NCBI GenBank assembly: GCA_014773175.1
Contig: VXCM01002096.1
Coordinates: 102,153-166,152, forward strand
Length of the DNA stretch: 64,000 bases
Source of the DNA: Lucifuga dentata
Taxonomy: Eukaryota > Chordata > Actinopteri > Ophidiiformes > Bythitidae
Direction of reading: 5' to 3'
Both the position numbers and the translations under genes were made by a program. Under the pieces are notes generated by a model. It searched no databases. It was not told the DNA's origin and saw nothing but the letters and a program-made list of their open reading frames with translations. This document shows positions 39,569 through 52,850 of this stretch, one piece after another (positions within the stretch are counted from its first letter, which is position 1; each line of letters starts with the position of its first letter).

Positions 39569-42500
39569 TTTTCTACCCAGGGTCACTTTGCCTCGAGGTA
39601 TTGCTTGTATTTTTATTTTTTTTCCCAGGCTGACACTCTACTTAAGCTCTGAACCAATTTAACACAGACTGGAGAGTGCAGAGAGAAGCTTGACAGAGTC
39701 AGTCAAATCCCTGTCTGCACCATATTGGGGGCATAAAAAGAGAAAAATAAGGGCAAAAGATAGAGGGGAAGAAAGTGGTCTGTAAGTGAGGAAGAGGAGG
39801 GTGGATGCAGGAAGGAAAGAAATACATCTGCATGGAGACAGACTGAGCGATAAATGTGTTTTCCTCTAAAAGACAGATTGCCACTAAGGAAGACTTTCCT
39901 GGCAAACACTTGATTGCTGTCTAAGACACGGTCACCAGACAGGCATTAATAATCCTCCTCCTTATTAATAATTGGATTGCGTCCCTAAAAACACTCTGAT
40001 AAGTAAAGTTTTCAAAGTTGGGTCCAGACACACTTGCAGCCATATGTATGTCCTTGTTATGCAGCCATTAAAAAGATGAAAGAACTGTAAAATGAAGGGG
40101 ATGAAGGGCCAAATGAATTAGTTTGTCACTTTGTAACTTCTCAGCTAAAGTGTTTGCCAGCAGCTTTTACAGAGAGACATTATGAATGGCAATAAAAGGA
40201 GTCCATGTAGACAGAAAAAAAAAGAAAATATATATATAACATGTTAACTAAACAAGAGATGGGACAGAATGTCAAAATGGCCTCCACCAAAAAGCTTTTA
40301 CACACTCACCATTAGAGACCTAGTAATTACTTCAACAACAGAGAGGATGAGGACGTGCGTTAGAGAGACAGAAATGGTACTGGAATTTCAATTTATCCAC
40401 TCATATCGTGCATTTCAATAATGGGTAAAGCCTAATGTGCCAGGCTGGGCAACATGTGTTAAGAGTGAAGCTGTGCAGCCGGTCCAAGGCCCCATTGTGG
40501 TGGAGTACAGCTCACCACTGAAAGGCAAACTGGTAGGCAGTGCCAGTGCTGTGACAACCATGTCAAAATCTCTTAGGCATGAATAAACATTCACTTTCAG
40601 AAGAGATTAATTTGTTTTGTTATGACAGAAGTGGCGTGTGTGTGTGTGTGTGTGCAAAGAGAGAAGGTTTTGCAGGCAGTCTATATTAGAGAGATGAAGA
40701 ATAAAAGCACACAAAGAAGTGCCAGAAGTAGAAGGAAACGAAAGCTAGAAAATGTGGGACAGGCAATAAAATATTAACAATGTGGTTTATAAAACTTTAA
40801 ACATCACTGAAATGTGAATCAATTGTCATCGTTATCATCCGGCGCCACCCCACAATAACACCTAAATCTGTTGCGGGGCCAAATAAACACACAAAAAAAA
40901 TACCTTCTCAATCACTGTTTACTGGAAGATAATTGCTGTCATCATTCAGTTTGTTTAGCCAAATAATGACAAATCTATGCCAAATTTATGATTCTGTTTT
41001 TTTTTTTTTTTTCCNTTTTTTTTTTTTTTTTCCCATGTACTGTCATTTTCATTTTCCTTGTTCGATGTGTGTGGATGGGGGTGATGGATGTTGTAAAACA
41101 TTTATGCAAGTGAAAATTAAAATGATCCAAAATTATTATGAGGTCACATAATTTCATATGCAAATTAAATAATCTGTGGACAAATGAATCCCGTGTGTTT
41201 TTACATGGGAAGACAGGGAATTTGTTTAATTTAGAGAACAGAGGATAGAACACACACTGACATTTATTAGCTCTCAAAAACACTTAAACATTTAGAACAG
41301 CAAGGACTTTTTTTTTTTTTTTTANTAATCATTACTCTTATTTTTTTTTTCTTGTATTTTTGAGAGGTTATACAATTCACTCTGTGTTTGGTCCTCTTTT
41401 CTCTGTTCTAATAGGCAATTATCCCAACTTGGATTGGATGCTTTTTGCTCCTTAAATTCAGATTAACTTAATCTGTCATGAAAAAGGCAGCAAACAGCCC
41501 TTTGTGCGCAGACTTGCATGTGACCATTAATGGTCCTATAAAGGCCCCATTGCTTGAGAAGCAACAGGAACATTTTAGGACCTTTGTATGTTAGAGCTAC
41601 AGTGGCACTTTTGAAAGAAAAAAAAAAAAAANAAAAAAAAAAAAAGATAGAGCATTGTGTAGGTGATGGGATACTGTGTGTAAAATATAAATATAAATAT
41701 TCATACCTGACATTACCATATTGCTAAATCATTGTACAAGTAAATACTAACTTCATTAATTTAGATTACTGAGAAAAACACATGTATAAGGTTGTAATGA
41801 CTGTGTGAGAGCTGTGCATTCATAACGCCACTTCTGGTATTTCACCTTGACATCTCTCCTGATCAAACAGCTACTCAACAAGATGCTGAAAATGGAAATA
41901 TATACAATACAATATAAATTGGAGATTTGTGATAAACTGATTTATTTAGCATCATCTCTGTTGTTTTTAATTGAAATAAAAATTTGCTGCACTTTGCTGA
42001 AAACTAAAATTGTTCTGATGCATAATGCCACAAACTATTCATTAGAGGTCAGATAGATTTCAGAAAATCCAAAACTTACTTTTTACATTGCTGAAATCCT
42101 GTACCAGGTATAGCTTGAAATATTAGCTGTTGGCTGATCTGTGGTTGATAGGAATACAGTTATTTTGGCACAGTATCCTTGACTATGTCCCACTGCCACA
42201 ACAGCAGTGGCCAGAGAGAGTTTTCTATTTTCATAGGGGAGACTGATGTTTATGAGGCAGGGGACCACTGCCGGACCAGGGGACATCTCTATCTGGGACA
42301 GGGCATCCATTTCATACAGAAAATACTTCCACTATAATGAATCTGTGGGGAGGAAATCAACTTAATGAGGCAAGAACCATGTGACCACAAAGGAGCAGAA
42401 AGAAAAGAGGAAAAAAGAGAGGAAAAAATCATGAAAAGAGGGATAGGGACAGAAAGACTGCTCATTAATAAGCACACTGTAACAAATAAAGGACTGTCAG

Positions 42501-44314
42501 GGGAGGCCTGGAGGATGGGTGTGTGTGTGTGTGTGTCACACACCAGGTAGCCCAGCCAGCTTCTAGTCCTTATTAACCTAATAGTAGGAAGAGTAGGATG
42601 CCAAATTCTGATGTAACACTGCGTTATGTGACCTGGACAACTTTACAACTATGCTGGCACAGTTAAGTTAAATTGTGTGCATTTATAAAACATGTCATTC
42701 TGATGTAGAGATGAATGATGTGGCTTAATGGGTTGCAGCGGAATGAATGGGGGTAATTTCACATCAACTGAAGAGTGTCAATAAGGAACGCTGCGGCAAG
42801 AATTCAAGTTCCACTTACACAGCAGATTCCTGTTTTCCAATTTGGCTGGTTTATGACCACTCTACATGAAAAATATGAAATCAAGAGGGAAAAAAAGACT
42901 CCCAGCAGACCACTGATTGGGTTGAATTTAACACCAATCCTTCATTTAAACAAATTAATATTACAATACAATTAAAGGAAATGGCATGGGATCGCAATTG
43001 CCACTCATTTTATGATATACAGAGTAGAAGGTGAATTTTTTATAACACCTTTCACAATAAAATAGCAGTAGAGGAGTTCAGTTTTCAGGAAGTAACACCA
43101 TATTTACTGAATTATGGCTGCTCCTACAAAACCAAAATAAATAAATAAATAAAGTTTCAGTCTTGTTAGTATTGGCACATATCCGACTGCATTTGAGAGA
43201 AAACAAAGGGCAAAAGGCAAACAGGAAGAGGAAAAAAGGATCGATGGTTAATGTCCTGTGAACAGCCATGAGAAGCTGGCATATTTGCCACCTCTAAAAG
43301 AATGTTGCTGTGACCCCATCTGGCCTCAGTGTACACAGATAAAAGCTTCAGGGCTGGCATTCACACCAAAGTTTATCCTCTTTAATAAAGCTGTGTTTGT
43401 GTGACCGAGCTAATGGCCTCAGCCACAGAAGGGGGCAGAGGGTTAGCGAGCAATAAGAGGGATGGTGGTGAAGGCGGAGCGATGCTACAGTCTGTGAAGA
43501 GGGAGGATAGAAAGATGAGAAGGGGCAGCTTTGATGGTTAATGCAATCACCACAGCTGCTACCAAACTAGGCAGGATGATAACAGCAATCAGAATGGAGC
43601 AGGAAGCTGCTGACATGAGAAGCACAAAAACAGATGGATGGAATCATGGATGGATGGCCAAAAGGGAAGGCTGGTGAGAGGAAGAGAGAAAGTGAAAGAC
43701 AAGTTTCTTGAAATTCCACTAAATATTTTGGATCCAGTGAAGACCAGTGATTGCTAAGACAAATGGGAGAGAACAATAAGAGAAAGTAAAAAAAAAAAAA
43801 AAAAAAANAAAAAAAAAAAAAAAAAAAATCTGTCTGATAGGATGACCCTATGGGGACTGAGGCCATTTCTGCAATTTTGTTTTTCATCAACTAGTGTATA
43901 GAAACCCTTAATTTAATACCTTAAAAAACCTTAAACTATTCTTCTGACTCTTCTAAGATCAAGGTGGCATGGTATGTGTCATTTAAGGAGTAAAACAACT
44001 GCATTTATAAACAGATAAAAGTGATGCCTAAGTGTTGCTTATGCTGCACTTACATTAGTGATTAAGAGCTTTATGAACTTACTTCAAGATTTATTCAAGT
44101 GGCACATCCCCATCCTGCAAAATTTAAAAAAGTGAGGCATGTGATTCAAAACTTCAGGGCTCCCAAGTTTCTCTCTTGAAGTCTTAATACAGTCTTGGTT
44201 TCTACTGTTTTGAAAAGATGACAATGAGAACCTGTCACAGCTTTTGCTCATGTATTTAATAGTTGTGATTCAGAAAAAAAAGGAAAATCTTTTTAAAAGC
44301 CGTGACTGTGGAAA

Positions 44315-44350
44315 TGATGGATGGATGGGTGGATGGATGGATGGATGGAT
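44315..44350. repeat. (ATGG)n microsatellite
   Basis: Nine tetranucleotide units with one GGGT variant. Confidence 0.9.
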
Positions 44351-45198
44351 CACCTCTTCTAACTGATGCACACATCACCCTGACCCTGGAGAGACTCCAC
44401 ACTAATTTCTGCCTGCTTTCACTTCATCCTTTCTCTACTCAAGAAAACACAACATTCGTCCCTGATGAAGTGATCACAGGAGAGTATTAAAGACCTCCTG
44501 CTGAGTGCCCAACATTATCCAATGAAAGCACATGTGGCTTTGGCTTGGAGCTTTGCAGTCATCAGGAAGATGAAAGCAATGAATCAACCACACTAGTTCT
44601 TTATCAAATATCACAGGCAACGTCACAACTGCAATGACCTTCAACGCAGTGCTCACCACAGCAGAATATCTATGCTATGCAGATGCTAAATTCACTAAAT
44701 AGCAGAGTGATTGATTGCAGACCTTCTGCTTAGTGTCCGTTTCAGTGTGCATTGGATCTCTGTGAAAATCATTCATCCTCACATTGAGAAAGCAAAAGAC
44801 TACAAGCATACCTTTAAAAAGAGTGTTGACTGAAAGTGAACGTAAGTATTACATAAAGTTACAGATCATTTCTTTCTTTGTGACACCCTGATATTCAGGA
44901 CAATACAAATACAATGCAGAGCCAGTGAATTTATTTTCCAAATACTACAAACACCATTGAAATATTATATACAGATCATCATTGTCTAACTCTATAATGT
45001 AATAATTTTTCCAGTTTAAAAAAAAAAAAAAAAAAAAAAAGTCAAGGGATGACATTTCTCTTTCATTTAAGGGAAACTTTCTATGTTGTCAAACATTTGT
45101 TAAGATGGAGTGTAATTTTTTCATACAGTGAAAAAAAATAACATCCTTGAGGAAAACTTAATTTATGTCATTTGACAAAATATGTTATTAGGATTGCA

Positions 45199-45216
45199 TG
45201 TAGCTCTCCTGTTAGA

Positions 45217-45265
<49 letters not shown>

Positions 45266-45284
45266 NTGTAGCTCTCCTGTTAGA

Positions 45285-45336
<52 letters not shown>
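45199..45336. repeat. (ATT)n microsatellite duplicated around an N
   Basis: TGTAGCTCTCCTGTTAGATT plus (ATT)n occurs at 45199-45265 and again from 45267, either side of N at 45266. The duplicated flank shows an unmerged overlap, so the repeat length is not reliable. Confidence 0.85.
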
Positions 45337-45959
45337 GAGAATTTATCTGCTGTAAAGCCATTTTAGGACAAATGGCTTTTAACTTTGAACCTGTAATCAA
45401 CTTGCCACTCTTTGAAGAGAAGAAATGGTTCCACCTCTGTGTTCACCATTTCTTTCTAATGCCTTAGTGAAGTCTTTGTGGAGTGTGTAGCTCAGAATAA
45501 TCATAAAACTGCTGCAGCGAATTCTGAATTCCACTTTTTGAAAATGAGAATTAGAGGAAATCCCTCAGTCTTCCTAATGCTGTAGTCTCTTGTATTATAT
45601 ACTTCAGTGGTATCTATCGACTTATGAATAAGGCAATTTATAGGTGTTACTGTCTCACTTCTTATGTTATTCCATTACACTCATTGTGAAGTTGCTGTGG
45701 ATAAAAGCAGCAGCTATATGGATTGAGTGTTAAGTTCAAAGGAGCTGGTGACAGGAGGGAACAAAAAGCCCCATTCAGAGCTTTAGCAATCTGTTTCACC
45801 CAAAGCAATCATCTCTCCTGCCTGTCACAAACCACAATTCCACTGCCAAACACTTGGAGCACCAGCCAATCAGGCCAGGGGCAGGCTACAGCCTCCTTCA
45901 AGCCATATCAAAGAGAATATTTGGCTTCCCAGAGATAGTTGAGTGGTAAATACTTGTTA

Positions 45960-46001
45960 TATGTTAACCTATGTGTTTCCCTAAACACATAGGTTAACAT
46001 A
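45960..46001. repeat. near-perfect hairpin, 19 bp arms
   Basis: Arms 45960-45978 (core GTTAACCTATGTGTTT) and 45983-46001 are exact complements around the 4 nt loop CCCT. A further partial copy AGGTTAG follows at 46002-46008. No terminator-like T-run or pre-miRNA-sized stem is present. Confidence 0.9.
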
Positions 46002-46461
46002 GGTTAGAAAATACAAAGCATCATGCACAAAGTCCTGCACAGTCTGCCTACATGTTGTGGGCTCAGTTTCTTCAACATTTCAGTCTGGAAAACATCCACT
46101 GAGAATTGATTGGCCCAGTCGCTGCTGTCAAACTCAATCAGCACACTATGGGAGTTTAGATGATGACATAATTTACCATCTCTCAAAACTTCTGAACCCT
46201 GTGAGCATCTAATTAAACTATTTGTTGCAAGAAACAAAATGAAGCACGACTCTGCATCTTAATCATCTCATCTCAATCAATAACAGGTACTGTGGATAGT
46301 TTAGAAGGAATGTGACATGTTCTGAATTGCTGATACATAATTTGAGTTTTAAGAACAAATGTCTGGAAAGTGATGTGTTTATCCAGTTAGGTTTAGGAAG
46401 AGCTCACATTGATGTGTCAGTGAAGGAGAGCACTGTCAGTCATCTATTGTACAGTTTACTT

Positions 46462-46494
46462 GAAATGACATTTGCCCCAAGCAAATGTCATTTC
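46462..46494. repeat. perfect hairpin, 14 bp arms
   Basis: GAAATGACATTTGC (46462-46475) pairs with GCAAATGTCATTTC (46481-46494) around the loop CCCAA. It lies about 500 bp from the 45.96 kb hairpin but is unrelated in sequence. Confidence 0.88.
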
Positions 46495-47904
46495 CACATG
46501 TCACCACAGTGTGAAAATGGCACAGACCGTGAGCTTTGATACATGGAAATCTTAATCATCAGCCACAGATTACAGAATGAATTTAAATGTGTATAAGGGG
46601 AAAGCCTCGGGGCCAGCTAAAGCAAAGAGATGGTGACCTTTGATCCTGAAGTGACACTTGATCAAATGACCTACAGTACCCGATAGCTGAATAATGACAG
46701 ATCTGAAATATAGGCATGTGTTAACCCATGCAAAGTCTAATAAAACTATAAAGCTTAAAATTAACTCTGTATATAGCTGGGAGCCACGGAAAGGAATTGC
46801 TATGAGAAATGCAGTTCTTTTGCCTAACTACAGTGTTAGATAGCATACAGTGAATTACAATAATCCAGATTTGATAAAATGAAAGCATGTAGAACTTTTT
46901 TCCATATCTGGTAATGTGACTTTGACCTTGGCTATATCTCTCAGCTAACGAAAACTGGATTTAGCAGCAGAGATTATCCCATTTGAAAGTGGAATTATTA
47001 AAATACTCCATGATTCTTGCCATGTGGTCTAATGCATAGCTGTGGGGGATGAAGGATTTTGGTGGAGATTGTTCTTGTGTTTGTGGGCCATGTTCTCATT
47101 CAGCTTAAGAAAATTTCTTGCCATTTGGCATTTTAAAAAGCTCTAAGGATTCAGAAAGGGTCTCCATGGAAATATTGTCGTTGAAGGGAAATTCAAGGAA
47201 GGGAAGTTCCATTGGTTTCTCTCTATTCAATGAGACAAACAAGGCAGGGGAATAGTCCTGTACAGCTCTATGTGATTTCCAAATGCAATTAGCTGATTGA
47301 TTTTCTAGTCTTTTCATGTTAACTTATCTGATAATCACACATCTAAAGGCAGCTGCTATTTAAGTGAAATTAATGAGACAAAAACATGCATAAGGAAACG
47401 AGCAAGAAGCACTAAGATGGCTCATCCTTCATTTCAACAAAGCCAACATTATTAGGTTCAAACATGTTTGGATGAGTTTGAAAGTGTTATGATATCAAAG
47501 CAGCATATATGGAATTTATTTTAGCAAAGAGCGAGACTGAACTGCTAACAGGCCAACAGAGACATCAGCAGTTCCAGAAACAACTTAACCATACACCAAC
47601 TCTACACTTTCTCTTTGTGCAAATAATGGCACAAGACATTGCTGAGACATTTCTTCAAACAGCTTACTGATGTCTGCATGCAATAATTACATCCCCATTT
47701 AATGCAAACACAGCAACACATACACACATACAGTTCCCATGACATTCGACTCATTTCAAACGTGATCCATTTCCTTCTGTGTGCATTCAGACGTCTCTGC
47801 TCCAAGAATAATGTGGTGGCTGAACACTGCTAATGTGGATTAGCTATGCATGGCAGTATCTGGAAGGAACCCTTCCCTTCATACTGTGACATGACTAAAA
47901 GTGC

Positions 47905-47962
<58 letters not shown>
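47905..47962. repeat. (TG)n microsatellite
   Basis: About 29 uninterrupted TG units. Confidence 0.95.
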
Positions 47963-47964
<2 letters not shown>

Positions 47965-48510
47965 AACATGCACTCTAAACAACTACAGCTTTACTTTCTG
48001 TTTTAACTATACTATAATATACTATGCCATAAAAGTAATTTGATACAAGCCTGACCAGGACCATAAAATCTATCATATATTATTATTAAAAACATATTAT
48101 TGTTTTATATGGGGCAGAAACCCTACCTACCTGTGCTTTCTTTGAATCAGATCCACGATGAAGTGATCAGTCTATATGTTGGATTATATTGTGGCTATAT
48201 GCTTACGGTGCAGTTCTGTTAATGAATGATAGGCCAGGAGAGAAGATTTTAGTGATTTACTTTGGAGCACCAGTGATCTAATGGCTGCTGGGATATTGAT
48301 GTAGTGGAGGTAACAGACATGCAATCCATATAACCAAAGTGGTTAGAAGGTTAGGTTCTCTCTGTGTGGATAGTATGTGCAATTATGGATTGTATGCACA
48401 AAATGATGTGAATTTATACGGTATGAGTACATCAACTTGAAAACCAGATAAAATACAATTCCAGGGAGGGTCGTAAAATGCAGCACCAGACTTAATATGC
48501 CGGGAAGGGC

Positions 48511-49190
48511 AAATATCATCACGCAACCATGTTCCTTCATTCATAAACGCCTGTTACCGGCATCTTTTAGCATGTGCCTGGAAAGAGCCCTTACATTACC
48601 TTATGTCAGGGAAGTGATTCATAAAACACATTGTCAAAAATTAAGACCTGTTTCAGTCTGGTGGTAAATTTCACCTGTATGAAATCTGGGTGACATTTTA
48701 AACTGTATGTGCCTCATGTATTTGTGATCAATAAATATGATATTTAAGCCCACTCAGGTGATAGTTTATTTAAATGGCTTCCTCAAGCTTCATCCACTGT
48801 GCTTTCACATGCAAAGCACACTTAACACCCACCTCCTGTGTGCTGCACTCCTAATCTGCAGATCTCTTATATCTCTTATATTAATGTCAATCTCTTAAAA
48901 TGCACAGCTCTGAAGCAGGTAATTTAGGTTTTCCATGCCAATTTTAAAATGTCATTTTGCTCTGACAATAGAGGAAGCGGCATAAAGCATGGCTCTTAAA
49001 TATTTAGCAGCTCATTAACAGACCAATGTTCGTTGACTTTTACCTGTGACAGTCTTTGCAAAAGTGTGTCAGTAATGGGACACTGATGCACTAATTAACA
49101 CAACGGAAGCTTTATGAATGAGCTTAAATTATCACGCCACTTATTTAGCATGATGTTGTGTAGTTATTGTGATTTTTTTTTAAATTCCCC
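48511..49190 (-). repeat. long unclassified dispersed repeat, copy B (inverted)
   Basis: This is the reverse-orientation partner of 23556-24400 in the same intron, about 24 kb away. Similarity runs continuously from ACGCAACCATGTTCCTTCAT at 48521 through AGTCTGGTGGTAAATTTC and ATTTAGGTTTTCC to the T-rich AAATTCCCC at 49182-49190. Outside these limits the two loci no longer align. Copy B contains a CCTTACATTACCTTATGTCAGG palindrome-like segment absent from copy A. Confidence 0.7.
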
Positions 49191-50449
49191 TCAGAGCCTT
49201 GCACCTTTGCACTAGACTATGTTGGTATATGACCTAAATGAAAACTCACCAATAAAATTCTACAGTGAAATTTATCATTAAATTAACAAAATGCTACTAT
49301 AAATGATTTAGATGTCCATGTTTGTGATTAGGATCCACTAGCATGTCAGTATGCTGAGCTGAATTGAAGGAAGCGTGATTACCTTATCAAAGCATTTTAG
49401 CCACTGTTTCCAAGCAAACTTGACCCTATGCCATAGCTTTCAGTGCCAAATGACAAATGATTCTATTCTGTTGTTTGGATTGAATAGATCTCTGACAAAT
49501 GCAATGCAATTTCTGCAGTGATTGATGCTTCAGATGAACCTTTGATGGATGGCAACACGTTATGGAACATTTGTTTTTCTGTCCAACTCAGTTTCCATAT
49601 AACATCAAACTGAAGTCACTGCCCTAGTGCAGGCTTCAGATTACTCAAAATTATACCTCACAGGTATATTTCCTCTGTATGAGGGTAAATAAAGGAGTTT
49701 CACTGTACAACAGCATCAAGAGTGTCAGCCTGTGCTCAGTATTCAGTAATGCTGTCAGACATCAAGAACAACCAAACACTAACTGTGCAGGCAGCATCAT
49801 TATGTGAGTGGCAGCATAACAGCAGCTGTATGGCAAAAACTTGATAATCTTTTTAAAAAAACAAAAAAACAAAAAAAAAAAAAANAAAAAAAAAAAAACA
49901 CTTGTCACACTAGCTTTTTATGTCTTTTTTAAAACTACAGAATAAAAATGTTATAGTATTGTGGACTTCAAAATAAATAAATAAATAAATACATAAATGC
50001 TACCCTACAAATGAAAGCATCAAATAGACAATTGGCAGCCTCCAGGCCAGATTTTGCAAGAAATCCTCCTCAATAACACAATAGAAAGAGCAAATTGTTC
50101 TTCCAGTACTAACAGAGATTATGGAATAAGTAAAATCACTTCAAAATGCTTTTAGCATAAAGTAAAAAGGGATACAAACACACCTGAGGTAATGCCATCA
50201 AAGGTACAGTATACAGTATACCAAAATTCTATTTGTGCTTTCGTGAAACATGGTATTAATTATAACAACCATCCATATGAAAAACGGCAATATCTCATCT
50301 TAACTTCTTTCATTTACCCGAATTATACCATGGCATCTCAATTAATGTGGCTTTTTAAAAATACTTCAAATTGTTGAAATGAACCATGTTTACAGTGTGT
50401 ATCAAGCTCTCTGCAGTGTCAGCGTATGAGTGTAACAGCCAGGTTGTAC

Positions 50450-50692
50450 CTTTGAAGAAGCAGTCCTTGTTGTGCACGACATAGATTCGTCTCCTTTCCA
50501 GGCAGGCCGTGCGGTAAACCTCGCAGTGGTTTTCATAGAACCTGCCATCTGAACCACACACCGGCACAAAGGAGGGCCGGCATTTTTCCTGGCAAACACA
50601 CTCTGCGCGGCCGGTTTCCTCCATGAGCACACACTGTCGACCCCGTCCACAGTAGGTCCTCCGGCAGGGATCTCCATCTGGGTCAGAGAGGG
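50450..50692 (-). CDS. fstl4: fstl4 exon: follistatin (FOLN) plus Kazal module
   Basis: A 243 bp internal exon, phase 1 at both ends. The acceptor is a pyrimidine-rich tract ending in ttttccag at 50700-50693; the donor is gtacaacc starting at 50449. It encodes about 81 residues with ten cysteines. The first part (DPCRRTYCGRGRQC, then AEC) is the small follistatin/osteonectin EGF-like half. The rest is a Kazal domain with six cysteines spaced C-C-PVCGSDGRFYENHC-C-DC. The Kazal signature VCGSDG and YENHC are intact, with no stop or frameshift. Such modules are extracellular and disulphide-bonded, and in this family serve protein binding rather than demonstrated protease inhibition. The next exon completes the glycine codon at the junction (AAA G|GA), giving DCFFKGNACTM. 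This junction is the strongest sign that this exon and the distant EF-hand exon belong to one gene. Open reading beyond 50449 toward 50355 is intron read-through. Confidence 0.9.
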
Positions 50693-52793
50693 CTGGAAAA
50701 GCGAAAGAGGAAACGATTTATTTAGGAGAGAGAGGAAGGGAGGACGAGTAAATAACAGAGATCATACAGTAAATTCAGCCTTCTTGCTAGAAGGAAGGTT
50801 AGTGTTTTTCTTAAGGATTGTTGCATTATATCAACTAAAACTATTTATTATAGAGACAGAAAAAGAGGTACACGATAGTTGAAATTACACAATGCACAAA
50901 TGAAATACACTCATCTCATCAATGTAGAACACTGGGCCTGCATACCCAGTCCCTTAATTTGAAAATAAAATTGTGTGTTGTATAGTTAAAAACTTCTCTT
51001 CTTCTCTCTTCTACAGAAAACAAACTAATTACAGTCACAAGACAAATGAAGTCACCTGACATAAAAAAAAAAAATTAAAAAAAATGGAGTCTGATACTTC
51101 CTGTGCTGGTTGCAAATATTAGACGGTGCTAACAAGAGCACAACCTTTTCTAAGAATCCAACCTGGTTCTCTTCTAAACAAAGAGAAAGGTGTTCTTATT
51201 AACACTTCTATGCACTTGTTCGCATACACTTGCACATCCAAACAAGCACACACAGAGATGTATAAACAAGATGCAGGTGTGCTAAAAAAGAAAAAAGTAG
51301 TTCGCGCTTTCTCACCTGCTGTAGCCCTTACCATCAACATCACACATACTATATACACACTTATCAACCTCATAACAATAACTCTCCACACATACGCATG
51401 CACTCGCACACAAATGTACACATGAACATATTAGCATCACAGCTAAATTTCACTGCCAGGGATAATTTCAGCTATTTGCTCTTAAACTAATTCTAAAAGC
51501 TGCTGATATGAACACCTTGCCTGCCTTCATGAGCTTAACTTAACCCACCTCTCTTGTGGTGATCTGAGCCTGAATTTATGGGTTCATACCCATGGGTGAG
51601 ATGGGCGGAGGTCAGAGCATTGGAGCGAAGGCGAGATGCTTAAAACTGATGAGGCAACTGAGCCTCAAGTCCATCTGCTAAATGTCAGTGACAATAAATT
51701 ACGAATAAAAATTTAACTGAAATCCATGTCTGAGTGAATTTGCACAATATTAACAATCATGAAGCAATCTCAGTCAACATTAGCAAAACAAACAACTCCC
51801 ACGCAAGAACCCACACAGTCAATGCTGAATTCATTTGTATTGGAGAAACTCCAATTCAGTGTTTCAAGACCGAAGGTTGAGGCAAACATATATTCAGACT
51901 ATGCAGTGTATCAATATTGTTCTGCGCTGAGCTGTAGAGATGTGAGTAAATGTACTCATTAGAGCTCTCAGTGCCTCCTTCTATAACCTGAGCTCTCACA
52001 CATAATGCCCATGCTGTAGTTCCAGATATACAAATGCTGAAAAATACTGCACCCATTATAGGGCTGCAGCTGTATAATCAGCTTTCAGCATTTACTCTTC
52101 TGAAATAAACAAGTAATTTAGTGTAAAAACAGACCATAGGCTCTAACTGAGCTAGTTGACTAGAGCACCATGTTTAAAAAAAATAAAAAAAAATAAAAAT
52201 AAAAAATAAACAAATCTTTTTTAATGTTAATAAGCTGTAATTTGTTGGCTGCACCACCATGAAATAGAAATAGAGAAAAATTGCCAACAGTTAAATGACA
52301 TTTTATTAAAAAATAAACATGGAAATTTGCTGTAAAATGAAGCTGACAGTCATGATGTAAAATTTCAGCCATACACAAAAGGCTATTTTACCATCACAAG
52401 AAATTAATACACATCCCAAAAGGAGTTAGTGGCCATTGTGTTGATATATAAAGACACTGAGCAGGGTTCAGTGCTGTTATCCTTCAGCAGGAATAAAACT
52501 AAAAACCACACTGGCTTAACTCAAACAGACTCCAGCATAGGCTTTTATAATCAAACTGCTGAAAACAGAAATTGAATTTGCCTGGAGTATAATCATATCT
52601 CAGCACACAGTATATTCAATAATAGAGGTAATACGCTGTTGTCAGAGGACAAAAGTACTTTAATTACATAAAGGCGATTCCAGGGCAAATGTACAAAGAA
52701 CACAGGAACATTAAAGTCTGACACACACACACACACGCAATGGAAGCATACAGAAATGAATACACTTCGATGGATCCGTCCACAGGCAAGCAT

Positions 52794-52798
<5 letters not shown>

Positions 52799-52847
<49 letters not shown>
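52799..52847. repeat. (AC)n microsatellite
   Basis: About 24 AC units. A shorter (AC)n tract lies at 52721-52736. Confidence 0.95.

Positions 52848-52850
<3 letters not shown>

Larger units (their letters stand above)
5695..50449 (-). other. giant fstl4 intron (about 44.8 kb)
   Basis: The intron joins the Kazal exon to the EF1 exon, with a GTACAA donor at 50449 and a TTCCAG acceptor at 5695. Exon phases on either side match exactly, so no exon has to be missing inside it. It holds most of the transposon fossils, microsatellites and assembly gaps listed separately. Stretches between them, for example 11.0-15.0, 16.0-18.2, 25-26.7, 28.2-29.8, 38-44 and 46.5-48.4 kb, are AT-rich single-copy-looking sequence in which I see no supported gene. 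All open frames there are short and lack family resemblance. Confidence 0.75.

Noticed and set aside
45960..46001. Hairpin as a microRNA precursor or transcription terminator
   Set aside because: The stem is perfect but only 19 bp with a 4 nt loop, too short for a pre-miRNA, and intrinsic terminators of this kind are not a feature of vertebrate genes.
50355..50449. Open frame running past the Kazal exon
   Set aside because: Intron read-through after the GTACAA donor. The next residues of the family are found at 5694.
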